A stretch of DNA of 64,000 nucleotides from Bacteroidales bacterium (GTDB lineage: Bacteria > Bacteroidota > Bacteroidia > Bacteroidales > UBA4417). How positions within the stretch are numbered: position 1 is the stretch's first letter; each line of letters starts with the position of its first letter. Both the position numbers and the translations under genes were made by a program. The notes under the pieces are model-generated. The model was given only the letters and a program-made list of their open reading frames with translations, ran no database searches and was not told the origin of the DNA. Location of the stretch: contig JADJHD010000005.1 in the NCBI GenBank assembly GCA_016707705.1, positions 62,001 through 126,000 of the forward strand, in the 5' to 3' direction. Shown piece after piece: positions 18,536 to 27,357 of the stretch.

Positions 18536-19936
18536 ATGAAGATTAAATTTTTAGGAGCAGCAAGGGAAGTAACAGGAAGCAAACATCTGATTACTACCAA
18601 ATCGGGTAAAAAGATCCTATTGGATTGTGGAATGTTTCAGGGGAAGGGGATGGAAACAGATGCCATGAACAGAAATCTTGGATTCGTACCTGCAGAGATT
18701 GATCATCTCATCCTTACCCATGCACATATTGATCATTCAGGGCTAATTCCATACATCTATCGTCTCGGATTTCGCGGCTCAGTGATTTGCACCAATGCAA
18801 CCCGCGACCTTTGTGCAATCATGCTGGCCGACAGCGGGCATATTCAGGAGAATGACGTCAGGTGGTTTAATAAAAGGCGAATTGCCAAGGGACTCCCGGC
18901 GGTTGAGCCCATTTATACGGAGAAGGAAGCACGTCAGTGCATGGAGCTGTTTATTGGGGTGGCCTACAATCGCAAGTTTTACATTGATGAACACACCAAA
19001 GTGAAATTCACCAATACCGGACATATGCTCGGCAGTGGTGTAGCACTTATTGAAATAACAGAGGAAGGTATTACCAAACGGATAGCATATACCGGAGATA
19101 TTGGCCGTCCCGAAAACAGGATTCTGAAATCACCGCAGCCATTTCCACAATGTGATTACCTGATAACAGAATCAACCTATGGCAATCGTCTGCACCCTAA
19201 AATGCAGGAAGCTGAAGGAGAATTACTGAGAGTTATCACCGAAACCTGTGTTCAGCGCAAGGGCAAGGTCATCATTCCTTCATTTGCCATCGGACGTACT
19301 CAGGAAGTTGTTTATGCCCTCAATAATTTCTTCAACGAGGGGAAACTGCCCAAGGTGAATATTTATGTCGATAGTCCGTTAGCCATCAATGCCACTGAAA
19401 TCTTTAAAATGCACACCGACAATCTGAACGAGGATGTTCATGATGTGATGGCCAACGATCCTGATCCCTTTGGTTTTGGCTCCCTATTTTACCTGAAAAG
19501 TCCGGAAGAGTCAAAACACCTGAATTCCTACAAAAATCCCTGTGTAATAATTTCTGCCTCGGGCATGATGGAAGCTGGAAGAGTAAAGCATCACATTGCC
19601 AATAACATTGAAAACTCAGCAAACACAATACTGGCTGTTGGATATTGTTCCCCGATAACATTGGGCGCCAGAATAATGAGTGGTGCCCATGAGGTGTCAA
19701 TATTCGGTGTGAAGCATCCGGTGAGGGCCAAAATTGAACGTATTGAAGCATTTTCCGGGCATGGTGATTATCAGGAGATGATTGACTTTCTGTCCTGTCA
19801 GGATAAATCAGCTATCAGGAATGTGTTTCTGGTTCATGGGGAATATGAAGCTCAGAAGTTTTACCGGGAAAAGCTCATTGAAAATGGGTTTGGAAACATT
19901 TCCATCCCTGAGGCTGGAACAGAAGCAGAGCTATAG
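18536..19936 (+). CDS. MBL-fold beta-CASP RNA-metabolising hydrolase
   Basis: A 466-residue metallo-beta-lactamase-fold protein with the beta-CASP insert, related to CPSF73 and RNase J-like nucleases. The metal motif THAHIDHSG lies near residue 60. GHMLGSG supplies the next histidine, and YTGDIGRPE the bridging aspartate. The beta-CASP core follows with IIPSFAIGRTQEV and SASGMMEAGR, and the C-terminal histidine lies in FSGHGDYQEM. The start ATG directly precedes the conserved first strand MKIKFLGAAREVTGS. The family processes RNA or DNA ends; in bacteria the specific target of this subgroup is not established. Cytoplasmic. Confidence 0.9.
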   Translation: MKIKFLGAAREVTGSKHLITTKSGKKILLDCGMFQGKGMETDAMNRNLGFVPAEIDHLILTHAHIDHSGLIPYIYRLGFRGSVICTNATRDLCAIMLADSGHIQENDVRWFNKRRIAKGLPAVEPIYTEKEARQCMELFIGVAYNRKFYIDEHTKVKFTNTGHMLGSGVALIEITEEGITKRIAYTGDIGRPENRILKSPQPFPQCDYLITESTYGNRLHPKMQEAEGELLRVITETCVQRKGKVIIPSFAIGRTQEVVYALNNFFNEGKLPKVNIYVDSPLAINATEIFKMHTDNLNEDVHDVMANDPDPFGFGSLFYLKSPEESKHLNSYKNPCVIISASGMMEAGRVKHHIANNIENSANTILAVGYCSPITLGARIMSGAHEVSIFGVKHPVRAKIERIEAFSGHGDYQEMIDFLSCQDKSAIRNVFLVHGEYEAQKFYREKLIENGFGNISIPEAGTEAEL

Positions 19937-20014
19937 GAGCTGTCAAAATTCCCTTTGGGTTCATGCTTGATTAGGGAAAATTTCTTTTGTAACTTTAATC
20001 CAAAAGACTGCAAT

Positions 20015-20536
20015 ATGAAAAGTCTGATCCAAAATAAGGCTTCCTCTCTTGAATGGAGGCACCCTCACCTTATGGAACCATTGTTTGAGCTTAAAGGAGA
20101 CGGCGAACTCTATGCCTTGCTCAAGTTTTCCAATAGTTTTGGTTCCCTTGCTTCTGGAAATGCTGCTGAGGGTGAGTGGACATTCAAACGTCTTGGATTT
20201 CTCAGTACAATGGTAACAGTGAGGGCAAAAGGAAGTCAGCAAAACCTGGCAATCTACCGGAATAACACCTGGAGCGGAGGCGGGACTCTGGAATACCCTG
20301 ATGGAAGGAAGGTGCAGGTTAACTCCAATTTCTGGCAATCACGATACGAATTCAGAAATGAATCAGGCGCTGAAATGCTTCAATTCGTGAATATTGGTGG
20401 TTTTCGCCTGCACTCTCAACTCTTGATTGGGAAAGAAACCATTGATTCGCCTGATTTGCCATGGTTGGTACTGCTTGGCTGGTATCTGGCAGTTATGACA
20501 AGCAGGGAAGGTGAAATGGTGGCGGCAGTCATCTGA
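20015..20536 (+). CDS. Hypothetical protein, LURP-one-like beta-rich
   Basis: A 173-residue protein not recognised with certainty. The start at 20015 is chosen because upstream in-frame sequence to 19955 is not protein-like and runs close to the preceding gene. The protein is rich in aromatic and glycine residues arranged as beta strands, with one hydrophobic segment near the C terminus (PWLVLLGWYLAVM, about residues 148-160). This pattern recalls the LURP-one/tubby-like fold seen in small bacterial proteins of unknown role, but no motif proves it. It follows the beta-CASP gene by 78 bp and precedes the CstA-type transporter by 153 bp. No signal peptide. Confidence 0.65.
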   Translation: MKSLIQNKASSLEWRHPHLMEPLFELKGDGELYALLKFSNSFGSLASGNAAEGEWTFKRLGFLSTMVTVRAKGSQQNLAIYRNNTWSGGGTLEYPDGRKVQVNSNFWQSRYEFRNESGAEMLQFVNIGGFRLHSQLLIGKETIDSPDLPWLVLLGWYLAVMTSREGEMVAAVI

Positions 20537-20689
20537 TCAAGAGCATCATCTTCTTCTAAACAATTCCTCTTTCATTGAATTTGTCCATTTCAATTTTAAT
20601 GTATTATTAAAACAAGCAGACCTTCAGGAAGTGCCTGCTACTATGAATTTGTATATTTGAGAAGTTAAACCTGTTGATTGTAAAATCAA

Positions 20690-22132
20690 ATGATAACATT
20701 TTTTCTCTCAATCCTGGCTCTGGTTCTGGGTTATCTGTTCTATGGAAGACTTGTAGAACGAATTTTTGGTTCAGATCCAACCCGTCAAACTCCTGCAGAA
20801 ACACTTAATGATGGGGTAGACTTTGTCCCTTTAAAATGGGGAAAGATCTTCCTGATTCAATTTCTGAATATTGCGGGACTTGGGCCAATTTTTGGCGCTA
20901 TCGCAGGAGCTGTCTGGGGACCGGTAGCCTTTCTATGGATTGTTCTGGGCTGTGTATTTGCCGGAGCGGCCCATGACTATTTCTCAGGAATGATGTCGCT
21001 GAGAATGGATGGCCTCAGCATCCCTGAGATAGTTGGAAGAATAATGGGCAATGGCACAAAACAGTTCATGAGGGGCTTTACCGTTGCCATGATGATACTT
21101 GTTGGAGCTGTTTTCATTATTGGTCCCGCCAAGATACTTTCAGGTCTTACGGCAGGGTTTATGGATGTTACCATTTGGGCTGTCATCATCTTCATTTATT
21201 ATGTTCTGGCAACCTTGCTGCCAATTGACAAGCTGATTGGAAGGATTTACCCCTTCTTTGGGTTTGCCATGTTGTTTATGGCTGTTGGAATTGGAGGAAC
21301 CATGATATACAATGGCTTGCCAATTCCTGAACTCAGCATCGACAATTTCAGGAATATGAATGCCAATGCCAGCTCCTTCCCTATCTTTCCAATGCTTTTT
21401 GTGACTATTGCCTGTGGCGCCATCTCGGGATTTCACTCCACACAGTCACCACTGATGGCCAGATGCATGACCAATGAAAAATACGGAAGGAGAGTATTTT
21501 ATGGTGCAATGATAACGGAAGGTTTGGTTGCCCTCATTTGGGCGGCTGTGGCCATGAGTTTTTTCGGAGGAGTAAAGGAGTTGAACAGCACTATGGCAGA
21601 ACATCAAGGAAATGCAGCCTGGATAGTAAATGAAATTTCCAATTCTCTGCTTGGACGATTTGGAGCAGTCCTGGCTATCATTGGTGTGGTTGCTGCTCCA
21701 ATAACTTCTGGAGATACTGCTTTCCGCTCTGCAAGATTGATTGTGGCAGATTTCCTGAAGCTTCGACAGGACCTGATCAGAAACAGGCTTTATATTACAA
21801 TTCCATTATTCGTTTTAGGATTTCTGCTCACACAGGTTGATTTTTCAATCATCTGGAGATACATGGCCTGGTCGAACCAGACACTGGCAACCATTGTTTT
21901 ATGGACAATCGCTGTTTATCTACTGAATGAACGAAAGTTCTATTGGGTAATGCTAATTCCGGCAGTTTTTATGACGGCTGTTGTTTCCTCTTACATTATG
22001 GTAGCCCCTGAAGGCTTGTCTCTAAAACCGTTGATTGGCAATATTACTGGAGCTTCGATTGCCATCCTCAGCCTGATAGCTTTTCTTCTTTATGCCTTAA
22101 AACGCAAGACAAGCCAGAAAGCAATAAACTAA
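20690..22132 (+). CDS. Carbon starvation protein CstA family transporter
   Basis: A 480-residue inner-membrane protein with about 13 hydrophobic segments. It belongs to the CstA family, whose E. coli members import peptides and pyruvate during starvation. Conserved parts are the first segment with GYLFYGR, FGPIFGAIAGA-like helices (residues about 65-85), HDYFSGMMSLR, and SGFHSTQSPLMARCM. This is the shorter form (about 480 residues) common in Bacteroidota and Firmicutes rather than the 700-residue E. coli protein. A -7-like TATATTTG lies at 20652-20659, 30 bp before the ATG, without an obvious -33 element. No BtsS/BtsR-type regulator is adjacent. Confidence 0.9.
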   Translation: MITFFLSILALVLGYLFYGRLVERIFGSDPTRQTPAETLNDGVDFVPLKWGKIFLIQFLNIAGLGPIFGAIAGAVWGPVAFLWIVLGCVFAGAAHDYFSGMMSLRMDGLSIPEIVGRIMGNGTKQFMRGFTVAMMILVGAVFIIGPAKILSGLTAGFMDVTIWAVIIFIYYVLATLLPIDKLIGRIYPFFGFAMLFMAVGIGGTMIYNGLPIPELSIDNFRNMNANASSFPIFPMLFVTIACGAISGFHSTQSPLMARCMTNEKYGRRVFYGAMITEGLVALIWAAVAMSFFGGVKELNSTMAEHQGNAAWIVNEISNSLLGRFGAVLAIIGVVAAPITSGDTAFRSARLIVADFLKLRQDLIRNRLYITIPLFVLGFLLTQVDFSIIWRYMAWSNQTLATIVLWTIAVYLLNERKFYWVMLIPAVFMTAVVSSYIMVAPEGLSLKPLIGNITGASIAILSLIAFLLYALKRKTSQKAIN

Positions 22133-22421
22133 AACACTTCAGCTGGCACTTCTGGTACTTCCTTTGGATTTTCCTCCTTGAAATGTACCTGCCATAAGTA
22201 TGCTCGAAAATGAAAATATTATAAATCAAATTATTGATTAATAATTGCTATTATACTGTTTTACAACTCTTTGAGGTTTTAGAGAATTCTCAAGAACAAC
22301 TTTATCAGTTTTCTGTTAATATTAAAACAGTCTTTAACTGGATAGACTGCAAGATGTTAATTTTTTCATTCCCAAACATCAACTCCATAATTTTCAGGCA
22401 ACCACCAAAAACCCTTGTATC

Positions 22422-23825
22422 ATGAAGAAGATTTTCGCTCTATTGTTAATATTAACAGGTTTTAATGCTTTTTCTCAGATGGCCATAAATCTGGATGGCA
22501 GTCTTCCATCAGCCTCGGCTATGCTTGAGATCAAAAGCACCGATAAGGGGTTATTAATCCCCAGAATGACATCAGCTCAGCGGACAGCCATTGCTTCCCC
22601 TGCAGAGGGGCTCATGGTTTTTGACCTTACTACCGGAACATTCTGGTTTTATAAATCTGCAGCATGGACGGAACTTACCTCATCATCTTCATCCTGGCAA
22701 CCTTCCGGAAGCAGTATTTACTATTCTACAGGTAATGTTGGCATAGGAGATGCTACTCCAGCTTCTCTTTTGACTGTCGGCGACAACGACAAGTTCCAGG
22801 TGGAAGGGACCAAGGGATCGGTAAGCTTCAACGATGATGAAGCAAGTATTCGATTCCCAGCAACAGCAGGTATAAATAGCCCGATGATTTATATGTTTTC
22901 GTCAGGGACACAAAACACTGATAGGATGATAATTGGCCATTCACCTGGTTTCCCTGCATGGGGAATTGAGTATAAGGATACGACAGATGTAATATATTTG
23001 AGATCCTCTTCAGGTAGAAAGTTTGCCTTTGAACTCAGTTCCGGACATATGGGAATTGGCCTTGAAAATCCTTCTTTCCCACTTGACATTGTAGGGAGAG
23101 CTCGCTTTAGGTCAGATGGGAATATCAATAATTCACCGGGAATGTGGTTTTCTGCTTTGGACAACGAATTTGACAGAGCTTTCCTTGGAATGTCAAAACC
23201 CGACTCTACCCTGGGAATATATAGCCAGCATATGGGTAAATGGGGGATTGAATTCGAAGTAATGAGGGAACCTCGAATAGGAATTAACAATGTAGCCGTC
23301 GGATCTCCTCCCAGGGCTGAATTGCATGTTGTTCACACTAACTTTGGTGGCAGTAATGATGGTGTCAGAATTCAAAATGAAGGTCCTAATGGCCATTATT
23401 GGAATCTGTATTCGTCCAGCGCAACTGGAGCCTTTGAGTTTTATCACACCGGGTTTAAACGTGCTACCATTGACCCAGCCTCCGGAGCCTATACTGCTGT
23501 ATCAGACGAAAGTCTTAAAACCAATATTAATTCCCTTGGGACCGTATTGCCCTCAGTGAAAAAGCTTAAGGCCAAAACCTACCAGTTTAAAGATGTTGAA
23601 ACTGAAAAGAGGTATACCGGCTTTATCGCTCAGGAACTGCAGGAGCTGTTTCCTCAATTTGTGTACTATGGTGGCGATAACCAGGTTTTATATACCGTTG
23701 ACTACGCCGGCATGAGTGTAATAGCGCTGAAGGCCGTCCAGGAACAACAGGAAATAATTGAATCCCTGCAGGCGCAAATCGAGGACCTAAAGGCAATACT
23801 CAACAATTTACAGACAGCTCGCTAA
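22422..23825 (+). CDS. Secreted tail-fibre-domain protein (peptidase S74 chaperone)
   Basis: A 467-residue exported protein with signal peptide MKKIFALLLILTGFNAFSQ. The N-terminal part begins with a segment common in Bacteroidota (KGLLIPRMTSAQR) and continues as beta-rich fibre. The C-terminal intramolecular chaperone domain of the S74/endosialidase type begins at about residue 364 with SDESLKTNI, matching the Ser...Lys dyad of self-cleaving chaperones, and includes TGFIAQELQELFP. A final coiled coil of about 35 residues (near IIESLQAQIEDL) should drive trimerisation. In phages such domains fold tail spikes. Here it is probably a trimeric cell-surface fibre. No phage genes are near. Confidence 0.85.
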   Translation: MKKIFALLLILTGFNAFSQMAINLDGSLPSASAMLEIKSTDKGLLIPRMTSAQRTAIASPAEGLMVFDLTTGTFWFYKSAAWTELTSSSSSWQPSGSSIYYSTGNVGIGDATPASLLTVGDNDKFQVEGTKGSVSFNDDEASIRFPATAGINSPMIYMFSSGTQNTDRMIIGHSPGFPAWGIEYKDTTDVIYLRSSSGRKFAFELSSGHMGIGLENPSFPLDIVGRARFRSDGNINNSPGMWFSALDNEFDRAFLGMSKPDSTLGIYSQHMGKWGIEFEVMREPRIGINNVAVGSPPRAELHVVHTNFGGSNDGVRIQNEGPNGHYWNLYSSSATGAFEFYHTGFKRATIDPASGAYTAVSDESLKTNINSLGTVLPSVKKLKAKTYQFKDVETEKRYTGFIAQELQELFPQFVYYGGDNQVLYTVDYAGMSVIALKAVQEQQEIIESLQAQIEDLKAILNNLQTAR

Positions 23826-23865
23826 ATAGTCGTATTTTGATACCTTTGCACTCTATTTCAGAGTC

Positions 23866-25335
23866 ATGGAAAATACGCTCTTTTTATACAACACTTTAAG
23901 CCGTACAAAGGAAAAGTTTGTCCCGATTCATGAAGGACATGTCGGGATGTATGTCTGCGGACCAACAGTTTACGGTGACGCACATCTTGGCCATTCCCGT
24001 CCTGCAGTTACATTCGACCTGGTGTTTCGTTATCTGAAGCATCTTGGTTTCAAGGTCCGTTATGTAAGGAACATCACTGATGTAGGCCATCTGGAGAATG
24101 ATGCCGATGAAGGTGAAGACAAGATTGCCAAGAAAGCAAGGCTTGAGGAACTTGAACCTATGGAAGTGGTACAGTACTTCAGCGACCGCTACCATAACAG
24201 TATGGATAAGCTGAATGTTCTGAAACCATCCATTGAGCCCCGTGCTTCAGGACATATCATTGAGCAGATCCAGATGGTGCAGACCATTCTTGATGCTGGT
24301 TTTGCATATGAAAGCAATGGGTCGGTGTATTTCGATGTTGAGAAGTACAATAAGGAAAACAGATATGGTATTCTAAGCGGAAGAATCCTTGAAGACCTGC
24401 TTTCAAACACACGTGAGCTTGAAGGACAGGATGAAAAACGCAATAGTTTTGATTTTGCTATCTGGAAGAAAGCACAGCCTGAGCATATTATGAGATGGCC
24501 TTCACCCTGGAGTGACGGATTCCCGGGCTGGCATCTTGAATGCTCGGCAATGAGTGCAAAATATCTGGGCGAACAGTTTGATATTCATGGAGGTGGGATG
24601 GACTTGCTATTCCCTCATCACGAATCTGAAATTGCCCAAAGCACTGTTTGTCATCACCAAACTCCGGCAAGATACTGGCTTCACAATAACATGATCACCA
24701 TCAACGGACAGAAGATGGGTAAGTCGCTGGGCAACTTTATCACCCTCGATGAGTTTTTTGCCGGTACACATAAGGCTTTGGAAAAGGCCTACTCCCCCAT
24801 GACCATCCGATTCTTCATATTGATGGCTCATTACCGCAGTCCTCTGGATTTCAGCAACGAAGCCCTTCAGGCTGCTGAAAAAGGCTTGTCAAGGCTGTTG
24901 AAATCGATAGTAACCCTCAGTAAGTTAAGTGCAGGAAGTACCTCAACTTCAAATATTACTGAGCTTGAAGAGAAGTGCTATGAGGCTATGAATGATGATC
25001 TGAATAGTCCGATCCTGATTGCAAACCTTTTTGAAGGAGTCAGGATTATCAATTCAGTGAATGATCAGAAGGAATCACTTACCCAAGTCGATCTTGATAA
25101 GCTTAAGAACCTGTTTAACACCTTTATTTTTGATATACTCGGACTCATGCCTGAAAGTGATCAGCAAGCCGGGAATGAAGTAATTGAAGGATTGATGAAT
25201 CTGGTTCTTGAATTCAGGGCAAATGCAAGGGCAAATAAGGACTGGACTACCAGTGACAAAATTCGTGATGCCCTCGCCGGGTTGAAGATCTCGGTAAAGG
25301 ACACCAAGAATGGAGTTACCTGGAATCTTGACTAA
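23866..25335 (+). CDS. cysS: Cysteinyl-tRNA synthetase
   Basis: Charges tRNA-Cys with cysteine. The 489 residues carry the class I signature HLGH at residues 40-43, the substrate-zinc cysteine Cys31 in VCGPTVYG, and KMGKS at residues 283-287. DIHGGGMDLLFPHHE carries further zinc and cysteine ligands. Length and domain order (catalytic core, stem, anticodon-binding helical domain) are normal. A -7-like TACCTTTG lies at 23841-23848, 17 bp upstream of the ATG. It starts 40 bp after the tail-fibre gene and is probably transcribed on its own. Cytoplasmic and essential. Confidence 0.97.
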   Translation: MENTLFLYNTLSRTKEKFVPIHEGHVGMYVCGPTVYGDAHLGHSRPAVTFDLVFRYLKHLGFKVRYVRNITDVGHLENDADEGEDKIAKKARLEELEPMEVVQYFSDRYHNSMDKLNVLKPSIEPRASGHIIEQIQMVQTILDAGFAYESNGSVYFDVEKYNKENRYGILSGRILEDLLSNTRELEGQDEKRNSFDFAIWKKAQPEHIMRWPSPWSDGFPGWHLECSAMSAKYLGEQFDIHGGGMDLLFPHHESEIAQSTVCHHQTPARYWLHNNMITINGQKMGKSLGNFITLDEFFAGTHKALEKAYSPMTIRFFILMAHYRSPLDFSNEALQAAEKGLSRLLKSIVTLSKLSAGSTSTSNITELEEKCYEAMNDDLNSPILIANLFEGVRIINSVNDQKESLTQVDLDKLKNLFNTFIFDILGLMPESDQQAGNEVIEGLMNLVLEFRANARANKDWTTSDKIRDALAGLKISVKDTKNGVTWNLD

Positions 25336-25420
25336 AAAAATAGAGGTTGTCATCAAGTGTTGAAAGCAAAATTTCCATCCCTATCATACCGGTACTAACC
25401 AAACACAAACAAACAGCCAC

Positions 25421-27103
25421 ATGAAAGCGTTAAACATGCTTGTGATAACACTGTTGCTCGTTATCATAGCCAGTAGTTGCACAAACAAGAAGGATCAAAT
25501 GGACAAAGACCTAAAAGCATTTATTGCAAAGTACGATTCTACAGTTCAGCCTTTAATGAAGGAATCCGGACTTGCTTACTGGAATGCCTCCTTAAGCGGA
25601 AAAGCAGAAGACTGGAAGAAATCGGAAGACCTGAACATTGAACTTACCAGGATTTTTTCGAACAAGGAAGATTTCGCTGTCCTGAAAAAAATCAAGGAGT
25701 CGAATTCAATTAATGATGAACTTCTGAAACGTCAGCTTGAAGTGCTTTACAACAGCTATCTCAGCAATCAGGTAGATACTACCCTGCTGAATGATGTTAT
25801 TAAAATGCAGACAGCCATCGAGCAGAAATATTCTAATTTCAGGGCTGAAGTCAATGGAAAGCAGCTATCAGACAATGATATTGAGGAAGTTCTGAAAACC
25901 TCGGTAAAATCAGACGAGCTCCAGAAGGCCTGGGAAGGACATAAAGCTATCGGACCTGTTGTTGCCGAAGATATTCGCAATCTTGTTAAGAAGCGCAATG
26001 AGATCGCCAAGCAACTTGGTTTTGGCAACTATCACGAAATGAGCCTGAAACTGAGCGAACAGGATCCTGCTGAGATCAGCAAGATTTTTGATGAACTTGA
26101 CAATTTGACCCGTGATGCATTTGCAGGTTTAAAGGATGAGATCGACACCTATTTAGCTAAAAGGAATAACCTCAAGAAGGAGGAACTGATGCCTTGGCAC
26201 TATCAGAACCGTTTCTTCCAGGAAGCTCCTGAGATTTACAGTGTGGAACTCGACAAATACTATAAAGGTCAGAATATCGAGAAAATCACCACAGAATATT
26301 ACAAGAGTATTGGTCTTGATATTACCGATATGATTGCCAAAAGCGATCTTTATGAAAAGCCGGGCAAGAATCAGCATGCCTACTGCATTGACATTGATAA
26401 CCTTGGAGATGTAAGGGTGCTTTGCAACATTAAACCCAACTATAACTGGATGGGAACTATGATGCATGAATTCGGACATGCCAATTATGATAAATACATT
26501 GACCAGTCACTGCCTTTCTCACTTCGCAATCCGGCCCATACCTTTACCACTGAAGCCATTGCCATGTTCTTCGGACGAATGGCAAGCAACCCACAGTTCC
26601 TTCTTGATATGAAACTTACCAATGAAGCTGATTCAAAGGCCATTGCAGAGGAAAGTTTCAAGGTTCTGCGTCTGGAACAGCTTACTTTCAGCCGCTGGGC
26701 TCAAGTAATGTATCGTTTTGAGAAGAACCTTTATGAAAATCCTGATCAGGATCTCAACACCCTTTGGTGGGATCTCGTAGAAAAATACCAGATGATCAAG
26801 AGGCCACAGGGTCGTAATCAGCCAGACTGGGCAAGCAAGATTCACATTGCTACTTCTCCCTGCTATTACCACAACTACCTGTTGGGTGAACTGCTGGCAT
26901 CACAGTTAAATCATTACATAACGGCCACTGTTCTCAAATCTGACAACTTCAGGCAGAGCTACTTTGGCAATGCTGAAGTTGGCAAATACCTCACAGATAA
27001 CATCTTTAAACCAGGTGCCAAATGGAACTGGAATGAGATGATTGAAAAAGCGACCGGTGAAAAGCTCACAGCCAAATACTATGCTGAACAATTCGTAAAA
27101 TAG
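25421..27103 (+). CDS. M2/M3-like zinc metallopeptidase, lipoprotein
   Basis: A 560-residue predicted lipoprotein: signal peptide followed by IIASSC, with Cys about residue 20. The helical catalytic domain has HEFGH (His349, Glu350, His353) and a third ligand glutamate in TTEAIAM (Glu378), followed by FFGRMA. This matches bacterial M2 (angiotensin-converting-enzyme-like) and M3 oligopeptidases. Such enzymes are large helical clams that trim dipeptides or short oligopeptides in the periplasm. The gene ends 25 bp before a strong terminator and is probably monocistronic. It is the second gluzincin lipoprotein in this window, together with the gene at 2527, suggesting peptide scavenging. Substrate unknown. 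Confidence 0.85.
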   Translation: MKALNMLVITLLLVIIASSCTNKKDQMDKDLKAFIAKYDSTVQPLMKESGLAYWNASLSGKAEDWKKSEDLNIELTRIFSNKEDFAVLKKIKESNSINDELLKRQLEVLYNSYLSNQVDTTLLNDVIKMQTAIEQKYSNFRAEVNGKQLSDNDIEEVLKTSVKSDELQKAWEGHKAIGPVVAEDIRNLVKKRNEIAKQLGFGNYHEMSLKLSEQDPAEISKIFDELDNLTRDAFAGLKDEIDTYLAKRNNLKKEELMPWHYQNRFFQEAPEIYSVELDKYYKGQNIEKITTEYYKSIGLDITDMIAKSDLYEKPGKNQHAYCIDIDNLGDVRVLCNIKPNYNWMGTMMHEFGHANYDKYIDQSLPFSLRNPAHTFTTEAIAMFFGRMASNPQFLLDMKLTNEADSKAIAEESFKVLRLEQLTFSRWAQVMYRFEKNLYENPDQDLNTLWWDLVEKYQMIKRPQGRNQPDWASKIHIATSPCYYHNYLLGELLASQLNHYITATVLKSDNFRQSYFGNAEVGKYLTDNIFKPGAKWNWNEMIEKATGEKLTAKYYAEQFVK

Positions 27104-27127
27104 TTAGTGCACAACTTTATTGAAAAG

Positions 27128-27160
27128 CCCTTCTCCTCTCGGAGAGGGGTTTTTTATTTT
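27128..27160 (+). terminator. Rho-independent terminator after the M2-like peptidase gene
   Basis: CCCTTCTCC (27128-27136) pairs with GGAGAGGGG (27141-27149), giving nine base pairs with one G-U, closed by the tetraloop TCTC and followed by T6 and further T-rich sequence. Confidence 0.92.
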
Positions 27161-27273
27161 TCGAAACATCAATAATAGTATTAATGTACCCAAATACTAC
27201 TAATAAATAAAAACGTTCCCTTCGATTTTATTTGACGAATCACTTAAAAATCAGCACATTTTTAACCGTTTTG

Positions 27274-27294
27274 TATAACATTGTTATAAATTTG
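27274..27294 (+). promoter_or_regulatory. Palindrome overlapping a -7 element before the five-gene export cluster
   Basis: TATAACA-T-TGTTATA (27274-27288) is a perfect 7+1+7 palindrome whose right end overlaps TAAATTTG (27287-27294), an exact TAnnTTTG -7 element. The palindrome therefore occupies the promoter spacer, a typical place for a repressor operator. A TTTG immediately upstream (near 27270) leaves only 13 nt, so the -33 element is not certain. Confidence 0.5.
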
Positions 27295-27357
27295 GAATAA
27301 AGTATTATACGATTGAAAGAATTCATTTTTCGTAGTATTAACCTCATAATGCTGCTT

